Positions 11,744 to 24,121 of a stretch of DNA of 64,000 bases are shown one piece after another. The stretch's first letter is position 1, and each line of letters starts with the position of its first letter. Below the pieces are notes generated by a model. That model did not search any database, was not told where the DNA came from, and saw nothing but the letters and a program-made list of their open reading frames with translations. Origin of the DNA: Lunularia cruciata (taxonomy: Eukaryota; Streptophyta; Marchantiopsida; Lunulariales; Lunulariaceae); the NCBI GenBank assembly GCA_948567375.1, contig OX419756.1, forward strand, positions 21,457,001 through 21,521,000, written 5' to 3'. A program made the position numbers and the translations under genes.

Positions 11744-12960
11744 TTGGGTGAAAATATGGAATTCACCTCCACTCATAAGCCCTCACTACTTCCTTCTTGC
11801 AATGAAGGTATCAATCCTTCTAAGTTGGGTTTAAATGTTGTAAAAGCAATTCCATCCTTTGTGCAAGATTTGATTACAACATCATGTGAGTCTATTTTAG
11901 CTCCTCTTGAGACTAATAGTATAGAAGTAATTCCACCTCTCGCACAAGATTTGGTTATAAAATATAGTGAATTTGCTCTACCTCCTTTTCTTGATAAATT
12001 CCTAGATTTGTTAAACATGGTTTTGGTAGGACAAGTAGGACATTCATTGGGATAGTTGATGGAGCTTTTGTCTACAAGCTCAAAACCAAAATGGGCCAAC
12101 AATGGATGATTTAGAATGGTCATTCACCATTATGGTCAACTGTTGGATTATATTGAAGACACTAAATATTTCAATCAAATACATGGAGGTAGTTGCAAGA
12201 AACCAATTCATAAGAGTATGATTTTCAATTGCATGGCTACTTACCTTAAAAACTTTGGAAAGGGTTCTCTTGAGCCCATGATCAGGGAGAGGTTATAAAA
12301 AGAAATGGACTTGTTACATGGTCTCCTACAGACAAACTTGCACATGGAAGGACAGTTGCACGGGAGAGGGATTCATTGAGAAGGAGCTGAAACAAGGATG
12401 GAGGACTATCAAGGATAGGTTGAATTGTATATGTCCACATTTTGCAAAAATGAATTTGGAATTTGCATTAATATTTCTCCCCTTGCAATGCTGAGTTTAG
12501 GTGTAGACAATTTTCAGATTTGTTAGTAAATGAAGATGATGGTTTGTGAGTTTCATGTGAAAAATCAGTGGATGAGGATTCATTTTGTCTAGGAAACCAA
12601 AAATACCCACAAGCATGTACTAGACCAATGTATAGTGTTTCTAGCACTCAAGAGTCATTTCTTTGCATCCCAATTTCTCACAAGACCCATGAGTACACTA
12701 TGCAAGTGCATGAGGAGATTAAAATCCCATTGTTGCATCAACCAACAACACTTGGCAAAGAAGAACTAAGGGCACTAGAAGGAGAAAGAGAAGAAAAACC
12801 ACAAGTTCAAGAAGGGGACCAAGCACTTTGAGGAGAGAAAGAGGGTGACAAGGAAGGAGAAAGGGAAGGTGAATCAAGGAAAGAAGGAAAGTTTATAGTG
12901 GCAAGGCACCTTCTTTTGCTATGGTGTCTACTTTACTCAAGATCTTTCTCAAATTTCAAA
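11744..12960 (+). pseudogene. unrecognised broken coding region, probably transposon-derived
   Basis: Several plus-strand frames follow each other: 11744-12055 (103 codons), 12116-12298 and 12568-12831, the last ending in a charged EGEREEKPQVQEGD segment, followed by a lysine/glutamate-rich continuation. Together they look like one eroded protein, possibly a gag-like or accessory frame of an LTR element, but I recognise no domain. A purine-rich stretch runs through 12830-13000. The call rests on frame succession only. Confidence 0.3.
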
Positions 12961-13654
12961 ACTGAGGAGTAAATTGGTGGAGAAAGGGAGAGATGTAGGT
13001 TGGCCAAAATTGAAGCACAGAAGGTCACAAAAGTAGGGAATATTTAATTGAAAATTAAACTAAAAAATATATATTAAATTTGAAAGTAGAGAAGAAGAGA
13101 ATAAAAAAATATATCATCAATTTGGAAGGAGAGAATCAAAGAGAGAACTAAAAAATCCAAACTGGTTCATTCTATGATGTTGGAGTTAGCTAAGACTGGA
13201 AAACACCCAAGGAGATTAAAAGTATAATGAGCATATGCTTTTCTGCTTCTAGAGATGGGACACCTATTGAGAGCTATAGCAGCAATCTAAAATGTCTAGT
13301 TCTCCAATCTTTTGCTCTGAGTTCAAAAAGAAGTAGTTTGGAGTGGTTCAAATAAAATGAGAGTGGAGTATGTTGACTCTTCACCTCTTCTCTGGTCAAT
13401 TGGTAGTTTTATAGAGATCTTCCAGATGTAATATACCTCTTTATGAGCTACTTGTATATTTTATACAAGAAGGATAATGCAGCTCTCCCATCCTTTCATG
13501 TCAAATCTAATAGATTCCAAAATCTGTTTACTTGAACAAGTATTAAATAAAAATGGATATTTTATCTTCCTGGTTCTTACTACATTGCCATCGCACATGG
13601 ATGTTGAACAAGTATGAAATAGTTTCTTCAAATTGGTCCTACTTTTGAATGTGT
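12961..13654. other. gene-free stretch
   Basis: AT-rich and CpG-poor with no supported gene. Possibly the non-coding part of the same decayed element that supplies the frames upstream. Confidence 0.35.
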
Positions 13655-13995
13655 TTGTTTTGGTCAAGTGGATTTGCTACAGGTATGTTCAGGTTTTGCT
13701 GTAGGTACATTTGGGGCTTGCCTTGGTAGAGTGGGTTCTGCTGTGGGTATGTTTGGGGTTTGCCTTGGTTGAGTGGGTTGTGTTGCAGGTGCATTAGTGG
13801 TTTTCCTGACCAAGTGGGTTGTGCTATGGGTATGTTTTGGGTTTGCCCTGGTCAAGTGGGTTTTGCTGTGGGTACATTTGGGGTTTGCCTTGGTCAAGAC
13901 GTTTTGTTATGAGTGCATTAGGGGTTTGCCCGACCAAGTGGGTTTTGCTGCATGTAAGTTAGGGATTTGCCTTGGTTGACTGGGTTTGCTGCAGT
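13655..13995. repeat. minisatellite of about 42-bp units, roughly eight diverged copies
   Basis: Units of the type TTGGTCAAGTGGGTTTTGCT followed by a GTGGGTACATTTGGGGTTTGCC part recur about every 42 bp. Because 42 is a multiple of three, all units stay in frame: the minus strand (13664-13897) reads a proline/threonine-rich 14-residue repeat of the type QPRQTPNIPTAEPT. I see no sign that it belongs to a real gene. Confidence 0.7.
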
Positions 13996-14988
13996 TTTTC
14001 TGCATTCTTGTTTAGTTCTCACTCTTCCATATTTCCATCAAGTAATGGCTGATCAACCAGTCACCCTCATCAAAATATTTCATGTTAGGCATGCCTTAAA
14101 CTTTTTCATAACTGGGAATATCTATTATCCTATCAAGTGTTCAACTTGAGTTTTGGTGTTCCAGGTTTCCTTTCGAGTTCTAGTGTGTGCTCTCAAGTTC
14201 TGGTGTAGACTCCCCAATCTCCCTAATCTTAACTCCCCAATCTCTTTTCTCTCCCTCCCAATCATGTATGCTCTCTCTCTTGGTCCTTCTTTGAAACCTT
14301 TTCAACCCTTCTCCCTCCCAAGTTTTGAATAAGTATCCTATTTCTCTTTCACTCCAGATCCTTTTCAAAACTGGTCATGTCTTTGCTCTCCTTCCTAAAA
14401 CTATTTGAATTTGGTCTTGCCTCTTAAACACTTGAGTCCTTTTGCAGATCCAAAATATGATTTCTCTAATGTATTGAGTTATCTCCCTCTATAGATTGCA
14501 AACCATTTCTCTCTCCAATAATTGGATCTCTTCTTTTCTTATTTTCAATTCCCAAATCTCCCCATGCCTAGATTTCTCCTTCTTGAATGTCACCTTCCTT
14601 GAACTCATGATACATATCATCCCTCCTTGATATCAACAACCCTTTGTGCGTTCCTATATTCAAACTTGGAACTTTTTCTCACACTTCAACCAAAAAAATT
14701 GCTTCAAAATAACCCTTCATCTTCCTTATAGCGGGGAACCTTTCCTTATAGCAACAAGCTCCTCCAAAAAAGCCCTTCTAGAGAGCAAAAAACTTTTGGA
14801 ATCTCACAACATTCCTTCCCTATGACGACATCCAATCCCATGTCAAAACTTTCCTTCTCATCTAAAATAGATATTGGTGCAAGGGAGTATACAATTTTAC
14901 AAAGGCAATATGGCTTCTTACAATGAACATATTCTAGTAACCTCACAAGAGAATTATGGCCTCTATTTTAAATTATGAGATCTGTTAT
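13996..14988. other. gene-free, pyrimidine-rich stretch
   Basis: No gene is supported. The plus strand is rich in C and T (14160-14720), similar in style to the tract at 18450-20080. Open frames are short and without motifs. Confidence 0.35.
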
Positions 14989-14999
14989 AAGAGAGAGAG

Positions 15000-15072
<73 letters not shown>
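14989..15072. repeat. (GA)n(TA)n microsatellite
   Basis: A short GA run (14990-15003) passes into about 34 uninterrupted TA units ending at 15072. The spurious minus-strand frame of alternating Y and I comes from this run. Confidence 0.95.
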
Positions 15073-15074
<2 letters not shown>

Positions 15075-16680
15075 ACATTGAGATATATATATTGGTGCAA
15101 GTATGTATAAATATATCTTGCAATGGGAATAGATGGCTACAACTCCATACAATATATCACCAAGACTTAAGTCATATCTTGATGGGAAATAAAAAATGAA
15201 TATATCCATTAAACATGGTTAACACTTATATTTTGCAAGAGAAATATATCAACAGAAGTTGATTTCATGGACATATCTAACCCAGACTCAACTTACCATG
15301 TCACAAAGAATATATAAGCAAAACCTTACCTTAGGAATATATAACTTGGACTTAAATCATACCCAACACTATAGACCAAAACTTAACTCACTAATATTAT
15401 TTCCTATTAAAGCACCTATATATAAATATAAACCAAATATTTGAACCCTATGATAATCTTTAACCTTTGAGGAGATAAGCATATGCCATTTCTCATTTTT
15501 GAAAATATTTCTCATTTTCTTTGCTTTCAATCTGAAATGAGGATCAGCATAGAAGATCCACAATAACCTTTCAATGAAAGATCATTTATTAAGATTCATT
15601 TTATCATTTTAAGAACCCGACAAGGCGGTTGAATGCAAGACATGTATTCACAATTAAGACATTGTTTCTTCTCTACCATAGGTGTCTCCTAGAGATTGAT
15701 ATGTTCCATCTACTTCTTCATCTATCAACTCCTCCAGTTTTTCTTAGATGTCTTGTCTATCAATAAAAAAATTATGCCAAATAACACATATGCTAATCCA
15801 TTGCAAAAGATATTGATTTCTATTTATCTTGCTTTTAACTTGAACTTGGACTTCTTGTAGTGAATGTCATCTACTCTTGAGAATTCTTATATAGTTCTCA
15901 TTGATGAGTCGTGTCCTAGCTACACATTTGTTAAAATCTATTCTGTCTTGAGTTTGATGTACTTTAAATGAAGGTACTAGATAGCTCATACATAGGGACA
16001 TAAACCAAAGCACCAAGTAGATATTAGTGGTGCTTGAAACAATTATTATCTCCTCATACATTCAAGTCTCTCCAAAGTGGCAACATTTGTAGACAAGTCA
16101 TATCATGACAAGAGCTTGGCATCCTTGTAAAATTGCAAAAACACCTATAAGTACCACTAAAAATATACAAACTATACATGTTGAGAAATGAACCCAAATA
16201 TGCAATCACAAAATTCTAAGAAGAAAAATCAAAAGCAACCTCTCTCTCAAATACCATCTTGGAGGTATCTAGCCTCTCTCTAAAACAATCAAAATAGGGT
16301 TAGAAGTAGACCCAAGTGTAATATTCCGAGGATAGAGAAACACAATAAAGAAAACATAAATTCAACACTCAAACTCTGATGCCCCAAGGAGCACCTTCTC
16401 TTTATTATATAGCCAAAGAGGATCTCCTCCAAGGAAGCTCCACCATAGGATTAGGAACATGGATAGGTGACCTGCCAATGAGCTCCACCTCTTAGATTAC
16501 TTGCTTGGATGGGTCACATGTCGGTCTTGGTCCCATCTGGTTGGTCAAAAAAGCTTTGACCAGAGGGAATATTTTAGAGAATCTCCTATAAGAATCTCAT
16601 AATCACATGGGTGAGATACTGTTGCAAAGCTCTGATGAGACAAACATGTGGGAGGGAGAAAGTTCAGGCCTATTTTGGCT
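15073..16680. other. gene-free, AT-rich stretch
   Basis: No coding potential or RNA gene is recognised. Phrases such as CTCTCTCAAATACCATCTTGG at about 16240 recur in altered form near 17110 and 17370, so the 3' part belongs to the repeat field that follows. Confidence 0.35.
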
Positions 16681-16687
16681 TCTGCTC

Positions 16688-17010
16688 TATTAGTAGAAGT
16701 GCTCTTTTGGTGATATCTCTATCTGATCTACTTTCTCCATCATGTATAAAATCCTTCCAAATGTCACCACCCCAAGTTTCACCTTGAGATCATATGCCTA
16801 GCTATTGATTCTAAAGTTTCCAAGCATTTTTTGATTTTTGGCCTATTAGTAGAAGTACTCTTTTGGTGATACCTCTGTCTGATCTACTTAGTCTATCATG
16901 TATAACATCCTTCCAAATGTTATCAAACCAAATTTCATCTCTAGATCATTTGTCTTGCTATTGGTATTACACCAAGTTTGCAACCATTAAAACCATAAGA
17001 TACCTCTCTA
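16688..17010. repeat. tandem repeat of about 156 bp, two copies
   Basis: TAGTAGAAGT followed by CTCTTTTGGTGAT, TCTGATCTACTT and CATCCTTCCAAATGT occurs at 16691 and again at 16847. The copies differ by scattered substitutions. Confidence 0.65.
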
Positions 17011-17039
17011 TGATATGCCTCTATGACATGTGATATCAG

Positions 17040-17535
17040 GTACCTATGATGCCTCTGTATCATGTGATGTGAGGCATCTCTCATAACTTTCAATATAACC
17101 ACATCTTCTTTCTCTCAAATCTATCTCAGAGGTATCTAGCTTCTCTCTAAAAAAATTGCAACAAGGTGAGAAAAGAACCCAAATTTGCAAGCATGAAAAC
17201 CATCTAGTATAGCCTCTTTATAATATGTCTCTCTATCATGTGATCTCACTTTTTTCATAACTTTCAATATAACCAAATCCTAAAGTAATAAAGATAACAT
17301 GTGATATGCCTCTTTGTCATGTGTGATATGAGGCATCTCTCATAACTTTCAATATAACAAGATCTTCTCTCTCTTAAATACTATTTTGGAGATATTTAGC
17401 TTCTCTCTATCTTTATCATTGTAGGTCTCAAAACCATCAAATATGGCTTTCTATGATATGCTTCTTTATCATGTGATATCAGGTTTCTCTCATAACTTTA
17501 AATATAACCAAATCCTAAAGGAACAAAGATAACCT
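17040..17535. repeat. higher-order repeat with a period of about 240 bp
   Basis: CATAACTTTCAATATAAC (or a near match) occurs at 17092, 17256, 17341 and 17491. The first and third are followed by a TCTTCTCTCT-type block; the second and fourth by AAATCCTAAAG. The pattern is therefore an A-B unit repeated twice (249 and 235 bp apart), each with TATCATGTGATAT motifs. Confidence 0.6.
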
Positions 17536-18449
17536 CATGGAACAAAGATAAATCTCTTGCCAAAACAAAAAGAAACATTTAAACATATCTTACCCAAGGA
17601 GAAGTGAATTATTCTTCTCATATCATTGCAGATAATTTGTCCGTTGAAGAGTAAGAGCATTTCCAACTATAGTATATTTCTTTGTCAATTCTAGGATGTT
17701 GGGCCAATGGGAAGAGAGTCTCATCCACCAGTCTCATGCACCTAGAAAATTTTTTTAATCCAAAAACCTTTGATATCCTCTCTCTCTTCTCCTTGTTGGG
17801 CCAAACTACCTCTTTCTCAAGATTTGCAAGAATGGTCATGATAACTCTGCCGGTGTTGCGGGGATCATTTGGTCTTGAGAGTGCACTGGGCACCTGGCTG
17901 CTCATTGTTAGATTGATCTGTTTATCAATGACTCAAAAGCTTCTTGTGGTTTGACACTATCTCTACTCTTGCTTGGATGGCAGTCTCCTTTTTGTTGGAA
18001 CAACTGGCCTACAATTGCTCCCAATGGTAGACTCTTTTCTTGTGTGTGTTGAATTCAGCAAGTTAAATTTCACCTTCATGTACCACTAATGCGTGTTCAT
18101 GTGTTGTTAAATTTTTGGGTTTGAGGTTTTTGGATCTGGTGGGGTTTGTCTACCAAATCACAAGCTATGGCCAGATTCAATTCAGAGCAAACAGATCAGT
18201 GACTTGATTTGCTTGCACATACCAGACTGGAAGATCTGAGAGTGGAGTTCATTCTTCCTGACACTCTTCACAATATACAATAAACACATTCATTCTTAAG
18301 AGCCACTCACCTTTCAGTGCACGATCAAGCCTCACACTTTACAAGTCCACTTGGGAAAGCCAACCAGATGTAGGATAATATAATGATCTATTCTAAGTTC
18401 TACACCTGTTCAAGTAGGCAAGAAAGAATCAAATACAGCCAAGTTCAAC
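17536..18449. other. gene-free stretch
   Basis: Two overlapping frames of 90-95 codons on opposite strands (17618-17954) have no recognisable motif, and I do not call a gene. The rest is unremarkable CpG-poor DNA. Confidence 0.35.
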
Positions 18450-20080
18450 CCTATTCTTGTCAACACATTCTCTTCCTCTATCATGTCCAGTTCAGGCCAA
18501 GCTCCAACTCTTTGAGAACTTCTCCTTAGTGTCTCTCTGTCCAGGCCTTTCTCTCAAAAATTCTCCTTCTATCTCTCTCCTATTCAGGCCTGTCTCTTCA
18601 AAATTATCCTGTCCTTCCCTGTCTGTTAAGGCCCTATTTGCTCTAGAACTCTCCTTCTCTCTATTTCCTTGTTCAAGCCTTCTCCTCAAAGCAAAGCCCT
18701 CTCTCTGTTTAGGCCTCTATTACAGCCAAGCCTTCACATTAATTGTTCTTCCCTATTGTTCTTGCACAAGCCCTAAGCCTTTGTTGAGTTTCATGTACAG
18801 CAAGCACTCTTTCTCAAAACCCCTGCACAAGCCTTTGCTCTCTCAAAATGTTTCTTCTCCCTTCTTGTCACTGTCTAGGTCTTCCTCTTGAAGCTTTGTC
18901 CTCTGTCCTTGTTACCCAGCCCTATTCCCTTCAAAATTTCTTCCTCTCTACAGGCCAAAATCATTCTCTTTGAAAATTTTTGCTCTTTCAATCTCCTTGG
19001 TCAGTCCATACTTTCCCCTTGAAAGGTTGTCCTATCCAGACCTTCCTCCTCTCTCCCTAACTTCTCTTTCCCCTATCCTTGTCCAGGTCTTCCTCTTGAA
19101 TTTATCTTTTGTCCCTGTTAGCCAGCTCTATTTCCCTTTTGAAAATTCTCACTCTTCCTATCTTACAAGATGCAAACTCCTTTTCCCTTTTAAAATTCCC
19201 CTCTCCTCTGTCCAAGCCTTTGCTCTCTCAAAATCTTCCTTTCCCCTTCCTATCCCTGTCCAGGTCTTCCTCTCAAAGCTTTTCTTCTTGCCAACCCTTC
19301 AATTCTTTGATAATTCCTCTGGTCGTGTCACAGCCCACACAAAGCCTTCATAAATCCCTTTTCCTCTCCAAGAATCCTCTCCTACAAACCCTCATGTCCT
19401 TCAATAATTTCTGCTGTTGCTGCGCTCACCAAAACCCGCTGCACAGCCAATATCTTCCTCTCTAAAATCTCTCCATGTCCTTCCTTTCTCTCAAAGCAAA
19501 ACTCACATGTCTCTCCCTTGTTCAAACTCTCCAAAACCCTTGCACAGCCAGGTCTCTCCTTCTAAAATCCCTTCTTGCAGCCACCACTCTCAAGGCCCTT
19601 TCAATTCTCTCTTTTCTTCTTGTCCAGACTCTCCAAAACCCCTACACAGCCAGATCTCTCCTTTGAAAATCCCTTCCTGCTGCCCTCTCTCTCACAACCC
19701 TTTTCAATTTCCCTTTTTCCTTCATGTCCAGACTCTCCAAGCTCCTGCACAGCCAGGTCTCTCCTTCAAGAATCCCTTCCTGCAGCACTCTCTCTCAAAG
19801 CCCTTTTGATTTCCCTTTTTCCTTCCTGCCCAGATTCTCCAAAACCCCTGCATAGCCAGGTCTTTCCTCAAAAAATCCCTCCTCTGCAGCCACTTCTCTC
19901 CCTTTGAGAAAGTTCCCTAGCCCTCCTGTCCAGCCAAAAATCTCCCTTTTCTCCAATTTTCTTGCCCTTTCTGGCCAAAGTCTTCTCTTTTGATTGTTTC
20001 CTCCTTTGCCCAAGCAGGCCACAAGCTTTTCTTTTGAGAAAATCTCCCTTCTGTCCCCTATCCAGCCCTTTCTCCTCTCT
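18450..20080. repeat. 1.6-kb pyrimidine-rich tract of diverged repeats
   Basis: The plus strand is strongly biased to C and T across the whole tract, in phrases such as TCCAGGTCTTCCTCT and TTTGCTCTCTCAAAAT that recur at varying spacing (for example near 18830 and 19215). Overlapping long frames rich in S, P, L and F (18457-18891, 18970-19353, 19417-19809) are by-products of this composition. The 3' end (19523-19930) is a regular tandem array listed separately. Confidence 0.65.
19523..19930. repeat. 103-bp tandem repeat, four copies
   Basis: The phrase CAGACTCTCCAAAACCCCTG or a close variant begins at 19523, 19625, 19729 and 19831, giving a period of 102-104 bp. Each unit continues with ACAGCCAGGTCTCTCCTT, AAAATCCCTTCCTGCAGC and a CT-rich filler. 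Confidence 0.8.
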
Positions 20081-20350
20081 ATCTCCTACTTACAATAACC
20101 TCCAACTCCCGAGTCACTATAACATAAAATACTTCCGGCTTGCAAAAACAAAAAACAAACTTCTGGGCTTACTACAACAAAAAATATTCTTGAGGTAAGG
20201 GTAACACAAAATGACTCTCGAGACGCAATAACATAAAAAGAAATGCCAAATTCACTATAACATAAAAAAAGACACACCAAATGGCACCAATGCCATGCGT
20301 AGATTATTTCTCCTACAACACCGGTGAATTGAGAAGTAGATTTAGAACTA

Positions 20351-20770
20351 TGTGACAACCCGGCAAATATCACTTTTGCGGTAATCGGGTAAGTAAAGTT
20401 TGTTCCCGTAAAGATATGATTCAGAATTGGTCAAATACAAAGTCAAACAGTAACTTGTAGTTCTTCTTGATTGCTTCTTTAATCTCTCAGGTAGAAACTA
20501 CACCCAGAAGAGAGTAACAAGCTCACAATCTTGACAACTTGTCACGAATACACACACACATAATCACAACATAACAAATTCTGTCCAAACAACTCTTGAT
20601 TGTAATGATCAGATTCTCCCGAAGATGGCACTTCACTGCAAAGAACAATTTCACCTTAGAATTGTGTTCCACCCCTCCATTGAAGGCACAACTTCCTCGA
20701 TCAAAATTGCTTCACATCAACTTTGTGCTGCACTCACAAATGCAAAATACTACCAACACTACAATTCTTC
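20351..20770. other. possible LTR terminus and flank
   Basis: TGTGACAACCCGGC at 20353 resembles the TGTxACAACCC start common at LTR ends in plants, and it lies downstream of the minus-strand retroelement-like coding region. No second copy was found to confirm an LTR. CpG is visibly more frequent here than in the neighbouring block, which suggests a younger insertion reaching to about 24.1 kb. Confidence 0.25.
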
Positions 20771-20775
20771 TCAGA

Positions 20776-20850
20776 TCTGTCAAGGCATTGCTCCGATGCA
20801 CTTCACTCATATCTGTCAAGGCATTGCTCCAATGCACTTCACTCAGGATC
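20776..20850. repeat. 37-bp tandem duplication
   Basis: ATCTGTCAAGGCATTGCTCC, followed by a block ending in ATGCACTTCACTCA, occurs twice in succession with a single substitution. Confidence 0.85.
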
Positions 20851-21433
20851 AAACACACAGAATGAAGATCAAGGCTGTAGAATCCAACATCCACTGACTT
20901 GCACTTCGGAATTCTCTACACACTCACAAACACAAATGCAAGATTGACAATTGGAATTAAGCTCAAGCGACGAGCACTGAAAACCAACACTTTGCTTTAT
21001 CTAGCTTCAGAAATATGAATACTGATCAACATAAGACTACGAATGCTCCCCTTAAATACTAAAGCAAACGACAGTTCTTCCTACCTATGCACCACTTCCT
21101 AACATCTTTTCCTACCTGCAGATCCAAACTAACAATCCATCTCTTCATATCTGCCTCTTCATATCTCAAAATTGTACTACCCCAATCTGATGTCTACCTC
21201 ATCATCGGCTTCCAAACCCGATGATCTTCATAGTACTTCTCCTTCTTCAGGTATAGCTAATTCTACCAATTCCTGCATTATTTCTACTTCTTCTACACTA
21301 GGAACTTCAATTGAGCTCAGGGTTACTCCATCTACTTCTTTATCTCCTGACCCACTCTTCTCTAATGTGTCAAATAACAAGTACAATGACACCTGAATTC
21401 CTACTTTTGCAACATTGGACTTCCTGTCCGCTG

Positions 21434-24121
21434 TCACACTATTCTAATTTTCTCTAACTCCAAATTGACTAAATCTAATTTGAGACTAACATTGTCTTCT
21501 ACTTCTAACATCTTCCGGTCTACCCGTTCCCTCAATCGGATCAGCCACGTGTTCATATCCACATCTTTGGCTTTTCTCTTCCAAGTTTCTTGCACAAGCA
21601 ACTTCAACTCATGTAGACAGGCTTCTTCCAATCTCCCTTCAACCTCTGCACTCAAGATTGCTCTCAACTTCCTTGCAACTTCTCCTATTGATTCCGACTC
21701 ATATCCTCAAGAGCGCTCTACCTTCAACTCTTTGCGGTACATCTTCAACTCATCTTTGTACTCCGCAGCAAGCATCTTCTTCTCCTCCGCATAGTGTGTA
21801 CTCTGTAACTCAGCACTTTGGACCAGCTCTTGTAATCGTCCTTCTTCTTCATGCCTGACTGCTAACTCTCTCTACCATGCTTGATCCTTCCCCGCTGCAC
21901 TTTTCTTCAAGCTGTCCAACTCCTGCTCTATTATTGCTACCATTGCCTTCAAATGAATATTCTCAATGCGCACATCACTCATTTCTTCCTTCATTTTGCT
22001 AAGCCACATTGCTTGCTCCTTCAATTCTCATGCTTGCCTCTGCAATTCTTTCTCTTTTGACTCGCAGCTCTCTTGTAACACCTCAAAAGCCTTCTTCTTC
22101 AAGACTTCCTCTCTCCAAAGTTCTCCAAATTTGTCATTTCTTTGGACTTGTTGCTCCTGCAACCCCTTCACTTCACTCAATAGATGCTTCACCACCTGCA
22201 ACTCATTCATCCACTTTCTACGGTCTTGGGGAATTACATTCCGATGCTCCTTTAGTAGCTCCAGCAACGGTGTGACAACCTTTGTCAGATACAGTATCCC
22301 GCCAAAGTTATCTTTATCTTCACCGTCATCTTCGTCTTCAGTCTTTGGCTCCTTCATCGGCTCCTTCATCCAAAGTTCTGATCTTTGTATCTTTAGAGAC
22401 ACCACATCTGAACTTTCTTCTCCTTTACCGATTGAACTCGGCCCCATAGGATACTCCTCCTTTTCCTCTGGTCTCGGCTTATTCACCACCATGGCTACGC
22501 AATGACTTGTTGTTCCTGGTACTCTGTCAATCATCGCATGACAAGCTTCACTGACCGCCACCAATTGTTGAACCTCAAGTTCTCCTCACTATCACTTCCA
22601 GACTCCTCACTTTTTAAGGTGAGTTCATCTTCTTTGGATTCCTCTTCTTGCGACTCGGTTTCTTCTTTAGACTTTGATTCCGATGATGCTTCTCTCACCA
22701 TCTTCTTATTCTGCACAACCATCCTTCTAGTCTTCCTTTGAGCTGGAGGTGACTTTGCTTCTTTGGGTTTACTACGCTTCTTTGTCTTTGGACTTGTGAC
22801 TTCTTCTATCTTCCATTATCCTGTCTTCAAGAAGTGATCGTCATTGGCTCGCAGGTGTATCATATATTGTCGCTCTTCTTCGTCCGCTTCTCATCTTAAG
22901 TCAGGATGGAAATGGGACACCATGCGATGCCGCTCTTCTACTCTTAGCAAGTTCAACCCAAAGTAGAAGTGTGCTGCAAATGGTGCAAAATAATGAAAAG
23001 GAGAACCTTTTCGCCAATTGATCACCATCTGCCTCGTTTGGTGGTGAAAACACTTTGCCCAATTCACCTTGACCCTTGCAAACATCTAGTGGAAGAAGAC
23101 CGCTTGCTGCATGTTCACAAACGTTATTTGTTCTGGCTTGAACATGGCCATCATCGCTCCCACGGTACTTCTCCTAATCGGATCTCGATACGACTCCACC
23201 TTGTAGCCATTTGTGGTTCTCGGAGCAAAGAAAGAGTTTCAAATTTCCACCGTCTCTTCTGCAGCATCACACTTCCGATAGAAGGTGATCCCCATCGGCT
23301 CTCTTGCTTCCTTCCCCAATACTAACCTCCAATCCGACTCAGTCCATCAAGCCGGATTTCCTCTTTTCCCTTCAACTTTGGAACCCTCCTCACAATTACT
23401 GGCAACTATCTCTGCCATCACTCTTGGGAAACTGAAATTCCAGTTCCATGCTAAAAACATAATACAAAGTCTATTCAAGACTTTGATTCTGGCTACTACA
23501 TCTAACCTACAAATTGCAAAAACTTGCACCGCCAAAGCATTTGTGACCTTCTTTGCCATGATCTGCTCTCGAGTTATTTGACATTGAAAGACGATGCCCT
23601 CTCCTGGACAAGACACTCTAACCCCTTCTGGATTTTGGAAAATTTCACTCTCAATCGGCTTCTGGACATGCATTACTGCAGGACAACTACTCAAAGGAAT
23701 TAGAAATTTACTTGGCATATTCAACTTGTCCTTACGCAACGCAATATTATATTACCCAAATTGCAGTCATTCTTCAATCAATTTCAAATTTGACCTCCAT
23801 TCTTTTGTGTGTTGATGTCCAGTCACTGTCAAGACATGCTTCTTCTGCCTCCGCCGTTTCTTGAAGTGTACTTTCTTGCCACGTACTGAGGTTGTTAGAT
23901 GGTCTTTGTATCACTTGCGCCTTCCAACCCAAAGACGGTGCTCTTTGGAATTTTTTCCGTTGTACCCTTCTTCTGAGTACCTCCATCATCGGATCCGATC
24001 TTGCCTTCTTTGGATTTCCTCCGAAGTCACTTCTGTCCATTCTTCTTTTGCAATTCAACTTTCCGTGCTTACTTCTTCCCTCAAACACTAATAAACAGAG
24101 AAAAAAAAATGTGGGCACCAC
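21434..24121 (-). pseudogene. broken long ORF with coiled coil, probably retroelement-derived
   Basis: Minus-strand frames 23774-24121, 23347-23739, 22891-23085, 22531-22722, 22028-22564 and 21434-21667 follow in order and read as one protein of roughly 850-900 residues interrupted by stops and at least one frameshift. The N-terminal third is basic, the middle has a hydrophobic aromatic patch (SPFHYFAPFAAHFYFGLN), then comes an acidic K/E/S-rich linker and a long heptad-like coiled coil (KEHRNVIPQDRRKW, EVKGLQEQQVQ, EYKDELKMYRKELKVE). I recognise no catalytic domain. Several stops sit where CGA or CAA/CAG would give R or Q, as expected from C-to-T decay. It could be a gag-like frame of a non-autonomous LTR element or a captured host gene. 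Confidence 0.45.

Noticed and set aside
13664-13897. Proline/threonine-rich repeat protein on the minus strand
   Set aside because: The 42-bp minisatellite keeps frame by its length; diverged units and lack of flanking coding sequence argue against a gene.
14985-15209. Minus-strand frame ending in alternating I and Y
   Set aside because: Translation of the TA microsatellite.
18457-19907. Long plus-strand frames of 110-144 codons rich in S, P, L and F
   Set aside because: Three frames overlap over the same pyrimidine-rich repeats, which exclude stops by composition. No domain is visible.
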